A stretch of DNA of 64,000 nt from Bacteroidales bacterium (GTDB taxonomy: Bacteria > Bacteroidota > Bacteroidia > Bacteroidales > WCHB1-69). The notes below the pieces were generated by a model, which was not told the DNA's origin, made no database searches, and saw only the letters and a list, made by a program, of their open reading frames with translations. A program made the position numbers and the translations under genes. The DNA is taken from the NCBI GenBank assembly GCA_017651425.1, contig JAGCCZ010000021.1, positions 1-64,000 on the forward strand, read 5' to 3'. The stretch's first letter is position 1. Every line of letters begins with the position of its first letter. Positions 9,108-18,819 of the stretch are shown one piece after another.

Positions 9108-9166
9108 TCTTTATGATATGCCCATTTATCTTTGAAATACCGTTCTGCCACTGTCAATATTTTGAC

Positions 9167-9174
9167 TATTTTTG
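9167..9174 (+). promoter_or_regulatory. Bacteroidetes -7 element (TATTTTTG)
   Basis: TATTTTTG lies 17 bases before the ATG at 9191. It argues for that start over an in-frame ATG at 9113, which lies upstream of the promoter. Confidence 0.55.
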
Positions 9175-9190
9175 CAGACTTTTTCCGACT

Positions 9191-9997
9191 ATGTACAAAC
9201 GAGTATCCTTTCTTGCCGTTTTTTTGCTGATTTTCGTGTTCTTGGGACATGCCCAGCGGCACGAGCTGGTCATTCTCCATACGAATGACACCCACAGCCA
9301 AATCGAACCCTATTCCCATAAGGCCGACACCAACGTGGGCGGATTCCTGCGTCGCGAGGCCTTCATCCGCGAAACCCGAGCGCAGCACCCCAACGTGCTG
9401 GTCTTCGATGCGGGCGACTTCTCCCAAGGCACGCCCTACTTCAATATCTTCAAAGGTTATGTAGAGGTGAAGCTGATGAATGCCATGGGCTATGATGCCG
9501 CCGCTCTCGGCAACCATGAGTTCGACAATGGTTGTACCGCCCTCGGGAAACGTCTGCGCAAAGCCAAGTTCCCTGTCGTCTGTGCCAACTATGACATCAA
9601 AAACAAGGTGCTGCGCAAGGCTGTGAAACCTTATGTGGTTCTTGAACGCGACAGCCTCAAAATCGGCGTGTTCGGCCTGCTGGCCGATTTGAAACCCCTT
9701 GTGGCGCCCGCCGTTTCTGCTGAAATGCACTACCTCGATCCCGTCGAATGCGCCCGGAAATGCGTCGCGGAACTGAAAGCACAAGGATGCCAGTACATTG
9801 TCTGCCTTTCCCATTTGGGCATCGGCGAGGGCACCACCAACGACTATGTCGTGGCCGAGAAGGTGCCCGGCATCGACATCATCATCGGCGGCCATTCCCA
9901 CTTCGAGATGGAGGAACCCCGTGTGGTCAACGGTACCCGCATCTACCAGATGACTAACAGGGGTAAATGTGTCGGGAAAATTACTGTCAAATACTGA
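9191..9997 (+). CDS. secreted 5'-nucleotidase-type metallophosphoesterase (UshA N-domain only)
   Basis: This encodes 268 residues with a signal peptide (MYKRVSFLAVFLLIFVFLGHAQ), so it is exported. Metal-binding motifs of the calcineurin-like fold are in order: HTNDTHSQI, DAGDFSQG, GNHEFDNG, LSHLGIG and GGHSHFEM. These belong to the N-terminal catalytic domain of UshA/5'-nucleotidases, which dephosphorylate nucleotides or related esters outside the inner membrane. The C-terminal substrate-binding domain (5_nucleotid_C) of full-length enzymes is absent, and no neighbour supplies it. Bacteroidetes often encode the two domains as separate proteins. A -7 element sits at 9167-9174. Confidence 0.88.
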   Translation: MYKRVSFLAVFLLIFVFLGHAQRHELVILHTNDTHSQIEPYSHKADTNVGGFLRREAFIRETRAQHPNVLVFDAGDFSQGTPYFNIFKGYVEVKLMNAMGYDAAALGNHEFDNGCTALGKRLRKAKFPVVCANYDIKNKVLRKAVKPYVVLERDSLKIGVFGLLADLKPLVAPAVSAEMHYLDPVECARKCVAELKAQGCQYIVCLSHLGIGEGTTNDYVVAEKVPGIDIIIGGHSHFEMEEPRVVNGTRIYQMTNRGKCVGKITVKY

Positions 9998-10051
9998 GAT
10001 AATAATCAAGTGGCCAACATGCGCGTCGGCCCTGCAACGAAATAATACAAT

Positions 10052-11788
10052 ATGTCCGAAAACCTGAATCTTGTATCCGACCTTGCCCTTATTTTGATTT
10101 CCGCGGGCGTGGTGACCATCATCTTCAAGCTTTTGAAACAGCCTCTTGTGTTGGGCTATATTGTGGCCGGCATCATTGTGGGCCCTCACCTGAACATTTT
10201 TCCTACCGTGAAGGATGTCGCCGATGTCGAGGTGTGGTCGGAAATCGGTATTATCTTCCTCCTCTTTGGTCTGGGACTCGAGTTCAGCTTCCGAAAACTG
10301 ACCTCTGTGGGCAGCAAGGCCTTTGTGTCCGCCTTGCTTGGCATTGTCGCCATGATGGGCGTGGGCATGATTCTCGGTTTCCTGATGGGATGGGAAACGA
10401 TGGAGAGCGTTTTCCTTGGCGGTATGTTGGCCATGTCGTCCACCACTATCATTATCAAGGCATTCGACGACATGAACATAAAGAACGAGCCCTTTGTCGA
10501 TCTTACGATGGTGATTCTCATCATCCAGGACATCGTTGCCGTGGTCATGATGGTGCTCCTCTCCACGGCCTCCGCCAGTAAGCAGTTTGCCGGCAAGGAG
10601 ATGGTCATGAGCATTGTCAAACTCGTCTTTTTCCTGGTGCTTTGGTTCGTGGTCGGCATCTATTTGATACCCACATTTTTCCGAAAGGCAAAGAAATACA
10701 TTAACGATGAAACACTGCTCATCATCTCCATCGGCTTGTGCTTCGGCATGGTCATCATCGCGAACAAGGTCGGCTTCTCATCGGCACTGGGTGCTTTCGT
10801 TATCGGCTCTATTCTGTCGGAAACTATTGAGAGCGAGCGAATTATAGAGTTGACCAAGAGTATAAAAGATCTTTTTGGTGCCATCTTCTTTGTCTCCGTA
10901 GGCATGATGGTGGACCCGCAAGTTCTGGCCCAATATTGGAAATTAGTGCTTTCGCTCGTAGTTATTACGCTGGTTGTCAAGGCGTTGGTGCAATCTTTGT
11001 CGGCACTCGTCGCGGGCGCCACGTTGGAGGAGTCTGTCAAGACGGGCTTCACCCTTTCCCAGGTGGGTGAGTTTGCCTTCATTATCGCCTCCGTGGGCGT
11101 GACCCTCGGCGTGATGCCCAAGCATATCTATCCCGTCGTGATCGCCGCCTCTGTCATCACGACCTTCACCACGCCTTATTGGATCAAGATGGCTTCGCCC
11201 GTCTATGGTTTCCTCAGTCGGAAGATCCCCTCCCAGTTGAAACATAGCATGGACGAGTACAGCTTGTTGGGCAAACGCCGCGGTGACAAGAACTGGAACA
11301 GCATCATTACATACTCCCTTACGCGTGTGATTGTTTTCTCTGTGCTCAGTTTTGCCTTGCTGATGGTGCTTTTTGACCATGTGCTGCCCTTTGTCAACGG
11401 CCTGGAGTTTGTCTCTTTGCTGCCCAAATGGCTCTATAACTCGCTCTGTGCCTTTTTGTCATTGGTCATTTTGTCCCCCTTCTTGTTCGGCATCACCCAC
11501 AACAACCAAAAAACACGGCAGCTCTATTCCGATATGGCCCGCAAAAGCAAGGGCAATGTCATTGTCATTACGGTCTGGACGCTCATCCGCATGGCCATCG
11601 CCGCTTTCTTCGTGGCTTCTGTACTGATTAAGTTCTTCAAATACACAAAATGGTTGCTGGTGCTCATCACCATTGCCATTGTTTTGTTCCTGATGTTCTC
11701 ACGCTTTACCCTCCGTCGTTTCTCTTTCCTTGAAAACAGCTTCATGGAGAATCTTAATGCCAAGGAAAACGACTCCGAGTTGCCATGA
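10052..11788 (+). CDS. CPA2 family cation:proton antiporter (KefB/RosB-like), no RCK domain
   Basis: This encodes 578 residues of polytopic membrane protein, with about 12 hydrophobic segments in the first 390 residues. Typical CPA2 pieces are present: QPLVLGYIVAGIIVGP near residue 30, IGIIFLLFGLGLEFS near 65, and GFSSALGAFVIGSILSET near 240. It probably exchanges K+ or Na+ for H+ at the cytoplasmic membrane. Unlike KefB/KefC it lacks a C-terminal TrkA-N nucleotide-binding domain. It has instead about 150 residues with further membrane segments. It follows the phosphoesterase gene by 54 bases and no separate promoter was seen, so the two may be co-transcribed. Confidence 0.88.
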   Translation: MSENLNLVSDLALILISAGVVTIIFKLLKQPLVLGYIVAGIIVGPHLNIFPTVKDVADVEVWSEIGIIFLLFGLGLEFSFRKLTSVGSKAFVSALLGIVAMMGVGMILGFLMGWETMESVFLGGMLAMSSTTIIIKAFDDMNIKNEPFVDLTMVILIIQDIVAVVMMVLLSTASASKQFAGKEMVMSIVKLVFFLVLWFVVGIYLIPTFFRKAKKYINDETLLIISIGLCFGMVIIANKVGFSSALGAFVIGSILSETIESERIIELTKSIKDLFGAIFFVSVGMMVDPQVLAQYWKLVLSLVVITLVVKALVQSLSALVAGATLEESVKTGFTLSQVGEFAFIIASVGVTLGVMPKHIYPVVIAASVITTFTTPYWIKMASPVYGFLSRKIPSQLKHSMDEYSLLGKRRGDKNWNSIITYSLTRVIVFSVLSFALLMVLFDHVLPFVNGLEFVSLLPKWLYNSLCAFLSLVILSPFLFGITHNNQKTRQLYSDMARKSKGNVIVITVWTLIRMAIAAFFVASVLIKFFKYTKWLLVLITIAIVLFLMFSRFTLRRFSFLENSFMENLNAKENDSELP

Positions 11789-11799
11789 TAATCACGATT

Positions 11800-11885
11800 T
11801 TAACAAATTTGTGTTAATTCTTATTTTAACAGATTTTTGTTAATGTATAACATAACATTCTTATGTACACTTTGTTATGTTATAC
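11800..11885. promoter_or_regulatory. cluster of perfect palindromes upstream of the amidase gene
   Basis: Two perfect copies of TTAACA-N6-TGTTAA stand 26 bases apart, at 11800-11817 and 11826-11843. A perfect 13-base inverted repeat follows, with arms 11845-11857 and 11873-11885 and a 15-base spacer. They occupy most of the 202-base gap before the amidase promoter. They may be operator sites or a transcription end for the antiporter. There is no terminal T-run. Confidence 0.5.
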
Positions 11886-11932
11886 TTGAGATCATTGTTT
11901 TTCTTAAAAATACTTAAAAATATAATAATCTA

Positions 11933-11963
11933 TTGACAAATAATTTACAATGTTGTATCTTTG
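11933..11963 (+). promoter_or_regulatory. promoter of the amidase gene (TTG, 20-base spacer, TATCTTTG)
   Basis: TATCTTTG at 11956-11963 is preceded by TTG at 11933-11935 at the normal 20-base spacing. The ATG is 27 bases downstream. Confidence 0.65.
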
Positions 11964-11990
11964 CCGTCGAATTTAAAAAATGGATAGGCA

Positions 11991-14900
11991 ATGAAACAAT
12001 ATTGGAAATGGAAATTGGTCTGGATGACCGTCATGGTATGGTCGATGGCTGTGGGACTACAGGCCCAGGAGAAGAGCGTCCCCGGCGAGAAGGTGTTTGA
12101 ACAGGGTGTTGATGCGGCTGTTCAGTCGCGGTTGCGGCAAGATTACAAGTTGATTGAACCCTGTTTCAGGGAGGCATACATGCAGCATCCTCGGCTGCCT
12201 CGGGGCGTGTTGGAGGCTGTTTCGTTCACTTACGCCCGTTTCCAGTCTTTAACACCGTCTGATACGCTGGAATTGGACGAGACTGCCATGCCGCGCGCGT
12301 ACGGCGCGATGGGTCTTACCTTGCACGGGAAGGGCGTGTTTCGTGAGAATCTGAGGTTAGTATCACAACTCTCCGGCTATGCCGTGGGTGAGATCGTCTC
12401 GGACAGTCGCGTTGCAATTCTGGCGTATGCAGCGGCGTTCAGCCGCCTGCAGGCGTCATACGGGCTGACGGGTGATGATGTGGGCCGCATGTTGCCCGTT
12501 TTAGTCGCGCTGTCCGAACTCCCGATTGGGGAACTGAATCCGTTTGATGTGCGGAAAGGTGGCCCCGCCCGGTGGGATATCCGCGCCCATCCGGAACTGT
12601 ATCCCATGTTGAGCTCCTTGTACGCGATGCTGCTCTTCCTTGACGATGAACAAAATGCGTGTTTTGGAGTCCCCAAGTGGGATGTCGATTTTGTCAGGAT
12701 TTTCGGCAAGAATTTACGATGGTTGCGATTAGGTGGGCTTTCTTTGCCCGCGAAATCAATCAAGAGCAGAGCATTCATGGAGTCTGTGGATTATCCACAA
12801 GCCATTTGGTGCCCGGCCGCCACCTGCAATTACAGCCAAGGCCGCACCCAGACCATCACCAACGTGGTGATCCATTACACGGAGGGTACGTATGCGGGCT
12901 CCATCGCCTGGTTCCAGAACTGCAATGCGCGGGCGTCGGCACACTACGTCATCCGCTCTATAGACGGCCAGGTGACGCAGATGGTCGCCGAGGCGGACAA
13001 GGCTTGGCATGTGGGGAACTCCAACGGCTACACCATCGGCATCGAGCATGAGGCGTACGGGAACATCTACAGTTATTTCACATCGGCCATGTATGCTTCA
13101 TCAGCCGAGTTGGTGCGTGATATATGTGTGCGCCGCCCCAATATCAGCCCTTTGCGTACCTTTTATCGTGATACGCTTGACGATGGCACCGTGTTGAACA
13201 GTGGCCTGCACAGTTTGGGTGGCGCCACGGCGTGTGTACACATACGCGGCCATCAGCATTTTCCGAGCCAAACACACACGGACCCGGGACCCTTCTGGAA
13301 CTGGAACTATTATTACAAGCTGTTGAATCCTGACACGCCAGTGGATGTTTTATCAGCTCAGACGGGTGCGTTCTACGACTCGGGCGGCCCGACGGCCAAC
13401 TACGGGAACGATGAACGGCAGCTCACCTTGATCCATGTGCCGGGTGCTGACAGTATTGTCATGGAGTTCTCCTCCTTCGACTTGGAACCCAATTACGACT
13501 TTATGTGGATATATGACGGGAACACTCCCTTTGCGCCTAAGATTGGCCGATGGAATACCCGGAACCCCGGTCGTGTGGTGGCGCATGGGGAGAGCATGTT
13601 GGTGGAGTTCCGCTCCGACTGCGCCACGACACGTTCGGGTTGGGAGGCCGTGTGGCACGCCTTTTCCCCGACACCATCCGTGATGGATGCGGAGCCGCCT
13701 ACCACCGACATCGGCTGGGACGAGAACCAATGGATTACACAGGATGTGACGATAGCCTTTCAGGATACCGATAATGTGGCGCTTCGACACCGTTTTTATC
13801 AGGTCGTGGAGAATGTGGATGGATGTTGGAGAGGCAATGTGACGAAAGGGTTCCTGTACGATAGCTTCGAGGGAACATTGTCCCCTGAAATTTGGTCCCA
13901 TGATGGTCATTGGCAAGTGGCAGGGAATGCTTTGCGGCAGACATCGTCATCCATGCAGGCGTCAAGTATAGTTGCCTCCGTGAATCAAAGCACTTCAGAT
14001 GCTTTTCTGTATGAATTCATTCTTGCCATAGATGGTGGCGACAGCTGTGCCTTCTTCTTTGGCGCGAACGGTCAGAATGTGAATGCCCAGAATTTCCGCG
14101 GATACAAGCTGGTCCTGAACAGAAATGCTCATGCAGTGTCGCTTTACAAGTGCCAGCAGAATGGTGCCGTGCTCTTGCAGCGAAAGACCGATGTCAATTT
14201 CGCAATAGGGCAGGCATACCATTATCGGGTGGTGTGGGATCGGATGGACGACTCCATCATGGTTTTCCGTCAGGCCACGCAGCTCTTGAATGTTGGAAAC
14301 GTGAGTGCGGCATTGTCATCCTCCGCCCAGAAACTCGGTTTCGCCACCTGGCATGCCGCAATCACGGTGGACAATGTGTGCTCGTATGTTTCACGGTCGA
14401 ATGCGGTGTTGTTGACGGTAGGGGAGGGAAACGCCAACCATCTTCGCGCCCAGGCAGCAGCAGGCGCGCCACGGTGCAAGTTGCGGTCTATTGTGCTGGA
14501 TGAGTCCAGGCTTTTCTCCACTTCGGTGGAACGCTCCTTGAAGGTGGACTACACACCGCCCGGCAGTGTGGCCATTCTCGATCGTGTGAATCCCAGAAAT
14601 GTGTTTCAATCTTCCAATAGCATCTATGCCGAATGGAGCCCGTCGGAGGATGTTCACTCGGGCATCAAGGCTTACCATTATTTGGTGGAGTTTCGAGACG
14701 TGGAATATCCCTACAAGTTGGTTTGGACGTCTGTCGGATTGCAGACAAGTTGTTTTGCGCCCATCCGTTTGAGTACCCCCTTTACGGCACGTATATGTGT
14801 GAGAGCGGAGAATAATGCCGGTCTGATGTCAGCCATCTCGTACTCGCCTTTTGAACGACACTGCTTTGGCACGCTCGGCATACGGTCGAAGCAGGGTACG

Positions 14901-15071
14901 GCCTCCGATCTGGTGGCCGAGTTTTACAACCTTTCAGGACGGCTGGTGCAGACGCGGCGGTTGGGTGCTGACGGTTCTGTCCCCATGGAAGGGCTCTCGC
15001 CGGGCCTTTACCTGCTGCGTGTCGTCTCTGGAAGCGAGACCATATATGTCGGCAAGGTTGTAAAACCATAA
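11991..15071 (+). CDS. T9SS type A secreted N-acetylmuramoyl-L-alanine amidase
   Basis: This encodes 1026 residues with a signal peptide ending near QAQE. Residues about 289-443 form an Amidase_2/peptidoglycan-recognition domain: NVVIHYTEG supplies the first zinc His, SAHYVI follows, and GHQHFPSQTHTDPG carries the remaining ligands. It should cleave the MurNAc-L-Ala bond of peptidoglycan. Residues about 451-558 look like a CUB module (FYDSGGPTANYGNDE). About 618-803 look like a concanavalin-like or laminin-G-like module. The last 70 residues (VAEFYNLSGRLVQT, then GLSPGLYLLRV, ending GKVVKP) form a type A T9SS sorting domain. The N-terminal 280 residues are unassigned. The enzyme probably acts outside the cell on other bacteria or on shed wall. 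It ends at a strong shared terminator. Confidence 0.88.
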   Translation: MKQYWKWKLVWMTVMVWSMAVGLQAQEKSVPGEKVFEQGVDAAVQSRLRQDYKLIEPCFREAYMQHPRLPRGVLEAVSFTYARFQSLTPSDTLELDETAMPRAYGAMGLTLHGKGVFRENLRLVSQLSGYAVGEIVSDSRVAILAYAAAFSRLQASYGLTGDDVGRMLPVLVALSELPIGELNPFDVRKGGPARWDIRAHPELYPMLSSLYAMLLFLDDEQNACFGVPKWDVDFVRIFGKNLRWLRLGGLSLPAKSIKSRAFMESVDYPQAIWCPAATCNYSQGRTQTITNVVIHYTEGTYAGSIAWFQNCNARASAHYVIRSIDGQVTQMVAEADKAWHVGNSNGYTIGIEHEAYGNIYSYFTSAMYASSAELVRDICVRRPNISPLRTFYRDTLDDGTVLNSGLHSLGGATACVHIRGHQHFPSQTHTDPGPFWNWNYYYKLLNPDTPVDVLSAQTGAFYDSGGPTANYGNDERQLTLIHVPGADSIVMEFSSFDLEPNYDFMWIYDGNTPFAPKIGRWNTRNPGRVVAHGESMLVEFRSDCATTRSGWEAVWHAFSPTPSVMDAEPPTTDIGWDENQWITQDVTIAFQDTDNVALRHRFYQVVENVDGCWRGNVTKGFLYDSFEGTLSPEIWSHDGHWQVAGNALRQTSSSMQASSIVASVNQSTSDAFLYEFILAIDGGDSCAFFFGANGQNVNAQNFRGYKLVLNRNAHAVSLYKCQQNGAVLLQRKTDVNFAIGQAYHYRVVWDRMDDSIMVFRQATQLLNVGNVSAALSSSAQKLGFATWHAAITVDNVCSYVSRSNAVLLTVGEGNANHLRAQAAAGAPRCKLRSIVLDESRLFSTSVERSLKVDYTPPGSVAILDRVNPRNVFQSSNSIYAEWSPSEDVHSGIKAYHYLVEFRDVEYPYKLVWTSVGLQTSCFAPIRLSTPFTARICVRAENNAGLMSAISYSPFERHCFGTLGIRSKQGTASDLVAEFYNLSGRLVQTRRLGADGSVPMEGLSPGLYLLRVVSGSETIYVGKVVKP

Positions 15072-15076
15072 AGAAA

Positions 15077-15107
15077 GCGAGGGGTCGGCATTGTGCCGAC
15101 CCCTCGC
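15077..15107. terminator. bidirectional rho-independent terminator
   Basis: A perfect 14-bp stem GCGAGGGGTCGGCA with a TTG loop lies between the convergent amidase and groEL genes. A-rich and T-rich flanks let it work for both. Confidence 0.85.
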
Positions 15108-15137
15108 CTAATAAAAACTTAGATAAAACAATGAATA

Positions 15138-16811
<1,674 letters not shown>

Positions 16812-16821
16812 TTAGATTATT

Positions 16822-16908
16822 GACCATGGACTTTAGACTTGGAATAAAAAATGACTTATGTTCTCCGGTCTCAAATCACTGATCACTGATCACTAATCAC
16901 TGATCACT
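16822..16908. repeat. degenerate heptanucleotide tandem repeats between groES and groEL
   Basis: Two short arrays. At 16822-16842 the units are GACCATG, GACTTTA and GACTTGG. At 16874-16908 there are five units: AATCACT, GATCACT, GATCACT, AATCACT, GATCACT. The second is the reverse complement in style of the array after rpsD. Confidence 0.6.
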
Positions 16909-16910
16909 AA

Positions 16911-17186
16911 CTAACACACCGCATAAATGTCGCTCTCCTTCATGATGAGATAGGTCTCGCCGTCGAGTTGGATCTCTGTGCCGGAATATTTCCCATAGAG
17001 CACATTGTCGTTCACTTTCACGGTCATGGGTTCGTCTTTCTTGCCGGGACCCACGGCGACAACAACGCCCTTCTGGGGTTTCTCCTTGGCGGTGTCAGGA
17101 ATGATGATGCCGCCAGCAGTTTTCTGCTCGGCTTCGGCGGGTTTTACTAAAACCCTGTCTGCTAATGGTTTAATGTTGCATTTCAT
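16911..17186 (-). CDS. groES: co-chaperonin GroES (10 kDa)
   Basis: This encodes 91 residues beginning [18 protein letters not shown], with the mobile loop [18 protein letters not shown] and the roof/core strand [14 protein letters not shown]. It forms the heptameric lid of the GroEL folding chamber. It is the first gene of the groES-groEL operon. No CIRCE operator (TTAGCACTC inverted repeat) is visible upstream. A sigma-54-like promoter motif lies 64-80 bases before the ATG. Confidence 0.97.
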   Translation of the reverse strand: MKCNIKPLADRVLVKPAEAEQKTAGGIIIPDTAKEKPQKGVVVAVGPGKKDEPMTVKVNDNVLYGKYSGTEIQLDGETYLIMKESDIYAVC

Positions 17187-17248
17187 AATTTTGTGTTTTT
17201 AGTTCTTATATTATTTTTTTGTGTTTGCAAATGAATGCGCCGTTGTAA

Positions 17249-17266
17249 TGCAAATTCTGTGCCAAA
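17249..17266 (-). promoter_or_regulatory. candidate sigma-54 (-24/-12) promoter of groES-groEL
   Basis: The minus strand reads TTTGGCACAGAATTTGCA. It has GG and GC separated by exactly ten bases and matches TGGCAC-N5-TTGCW. It would start transcription about 50 bases before groES. A poorer sigma-A-like alternative (TTCATTTG) lies closer to the gene. Confidence 0.4.
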
Positions 17267-17345
17267 CTTGTTGTCATCCGACTCTGCCAAAATGATCTTT
17301 GTCCGCCTGCCAAAATGTCACCTCCCGATTTGTCTGAAAAAATCC

Positions 17346-17353
17346 TATCTTTG
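17346..17353 (+). promoter_or_regulatory. Bacteroidetes -7 element (TATCTTTG)
   Basis: TATCTTTG lies 47 bases before the ATG at 17401 and is the only match in this gap on the plus strand. Confidence 0.5.
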
Positions 17354-17400
17354 CCACTCCATTTTTAACGCCCAAACCCCGGTCCCAACCTAAAAGTCCC

Positions 17401-17826
17401 ATGTTACGTAAGCTCCCCGTCGCCATTCTGTTCGCCATCCTCTTCCTGTGGCAGCTGCCACAAAACCTGGTGGCACTGGCCGTGTTGCCGTTTATCGGCA
17501 AGCTGCGGGTGGTGGCGCGCCGCAACTACTGCATTGGGGTTGCGGGCAGCAGGTTCCCCGACAATGCCAGTGGTGTCTCGCTGGGCAACTTCGCCATCTT
17601 CCACCCCGACAGCATCCGTGACGACTTCACCATCCGCCACGAGATGGACGGGCATGCTGTCGATTCCATGATTTTCGGACCACTATACCTATTTATTATA
17701 GGCATCCCATCGGTGTTGCATCTTCTTTTCATGAAAAATGGGGGCAACTATTACGACTTCTGGACGGAACGGCGTGCCAATCGGTTTGCGAGGATAACAC
17801 CGCCAAGTCATAGGTCGCGAAAATGA
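17401..17826 (+). CDS. small membrane protein resembling an M48-like/HExxH metalloprotease family with altered motif
   Basis: This encodes 141 residues with a hydrophobic N-terminus (residues 5-30) and a second hydrophobic stretch near residues 90-110. The middle reads RHEMDGHAVDS, then GPLYLFIIGIPS, and the end YYDFWTERRANRF. Small Bacteroidales and clostridial proteins of this type usually carry HExGHxxQS, GPLYL and YYSFWTE. Here the HExxH spacing is changed to HExxxH by one residue, so zinc binding may be lost. I do not know the function. It stands alone between groES (divergent) and the rpmD operon, with its own -7 element. Confidence 0.68.
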   Translation: MLRKLPVAILFAILFLWQLPQNLVALAVLPFIGKLRVVARRNYCIGVAGSRFPDNASGVSLGNFAIFHPDSIRDDFTIRHEMDGHAVDSMIFGPLYLFIIGIPSVLHLLFMKNGGNYYDFWTERRANRFARITPPSHRSRK

Positions 17827-17883
17827 TGTTTTTCGCATCAGAAAAAAAATATTTCAAGCATATTGATTGTATTATAAAAAGTG

Positions 17884-17891
17884 TATCTTTG
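17884..17891 (+). promoter_or_regulatory. Bacteroidetes -7 element of the rpmD-rplQ operon (TATCTTTG)
   Basis: TATCTTTG is preceded by a TTG-rich -33 region and gives a leader of about 210 bases before rpmD. No other TAnnTTTG lies nearer to the gene. Confidence 0.55.
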
Positions 17892-17910
17892 CACGCTTTT
17901 TTGAAGTGGA

Positions 17911-18067
17911 ATGCAGAAGCATGTTTCGTTGACGCGAAATTTGTTTGTAACTATCTGATTTCACGGACTGTATTGAAATAGAATGATAGGTATGAGGGAC
18001 GGTTTCTTATGGTTTCGAATGATTAGAATAGTTGCATTTTCCTTCCAAAAGTGCGCTATTTTTTTTT
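17911..18067 (+). promoter_or_regulatory. rpmD operon leader with terminator-like hairpin and short reading frames
   Basis: After the promoter comes a 15-codon frame (17911-17958, MQKHVSLTRNLFVTI) and a 28-codon frame starting at 17983. The latter runs through a hairpin at 18027-18060: AATAG, GCA and TTTT pair with AAAA, TGC and CTATT around CCTTCC. Nine T residues follow from 18059. This looks like an intrinsic terminator placed inside the leader, as in attenuators. Translation of either small frame is not demonstrated. Confidence 0.4.
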
Positions 18068-18110
18068 GATATAAACAATAAAAACAATAACAATAAAAAT
18101 TTCGTAGGGA

Positions 18111-18290
18111 ATGAAAAAGATTAAAATCACACAAGTAAGAAGCGCGGTGGACAGACCCGCCCGCCAAAAGAAATCACTGGAAGCACTTGGTCTGCGCAAA
18201 ATGCACCAGACTGTCGAGCATGAGGCCACGCCCCAAATCCTCGGCATTGTCGATGCCATCAAGCACCTTGTTTCTGTAGAGGAAGAATAA
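18111..18290 (+). CDS. rpmD: 50S ribosomal protein L30
   Basis: This encodes 59 residues (MKKIKITQVRSAVDRPARQK, ending VDAIKHLVSVEEE), the normal size for L30. The LEALGLRKMHQTVEH segment is typical. It is followed at once by rplO. In related genomes rpmD follows rpsE inside the spc operon. Here it is the first gene, behind a leader of about 210 bases and a non-ribosomal neighbour. Confidence 0.95.
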   Translation: MKKIKITQVRSAVDRPARQKKSLEALGLRKMHQTVEHEATPQILGIVDAIKHLVSVEEE

Positions 18291-18324
18291 CAACGAGATT
18301 AATAACATTAGATTTTTTAAGAGA

Positions 18325-18795
18325 ATGAACTTACACAACTTAAAACCAGCAGAGAATTCAACCCATCGTGAAAGAAGAATAGGCAGAGGCCAGGGCTCCG
18401 GCAAGGGCGGCACTTCCACCCGTGGTAACAAGGGCGCTCAATCTCGTTCCGGCTATAGCCGCAAGATCGGCTTCGAAGGCGGTCAAATGCCCATCTACCG
18501 TATTCTCCCCAAGAGAGGATTCAAGAATATTAATCGCGTGGAATATAACGCCATCAATGTGAGCACGCTCCAAAGACTGGCTGAGAAGAACATCACCGAT
18601 GTGAATCTCCAAGTGCTCATCGACAACGGCCTCGCCAAGAAGAGAGACCGTATCGCCATCCTCGCCAAGGGTGAACTCACAGCCAAGGTCAACGTGACGG
18701 CTGACAAGTTCTCCGCAAAGGCAAAAGAGGCCATCGAGAAGGCTGGCGGCACCGTCGTCCTGCTCAACGCCCCGAAAGAGACCCCGGCAGAATAA
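18325..18795 (+). CDS. rplO: 50S ribosomal protein L15
   Basis: This encodes 156 residues. The N-terminus MNLHNLKPAENSTHR and the Gly/Arg/Lys-rich stretch GRGQGSGKGGTSTRGNKG are diagnostic, followed by FEGGQMPIYRILPKRGF. It is a late-assembly protein of the large subunit, binding 23S rRNA. It sits between rpmD and secY in the conserved spc order with 34 and 24 base gaps. Confidence 0.98.
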   Translation: MNLHNLKPAENSTHRERRIGRGQGSGKGGTSTRGNKGAQSRSGYSRKIGFEGGQMPIYRILPKRGFKNINRVEYNAINVSTLQRLAEKNITDVNLQVLIDNGLAKKRDRIAILAKGELTAKVNVTADKFSAKAKEAIEKAGGTVVLLNAPKETPAE

Positions 18796-18819
18796 TCTTT
18801 AACCTAACATTAGTCAACG

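Noticed and set aside
17187..17280. CIRCE/HrcA operator upstream of groES
   Set aside because: I looked for the TTAGCACTC inverted repeat on both strands and did not find it.
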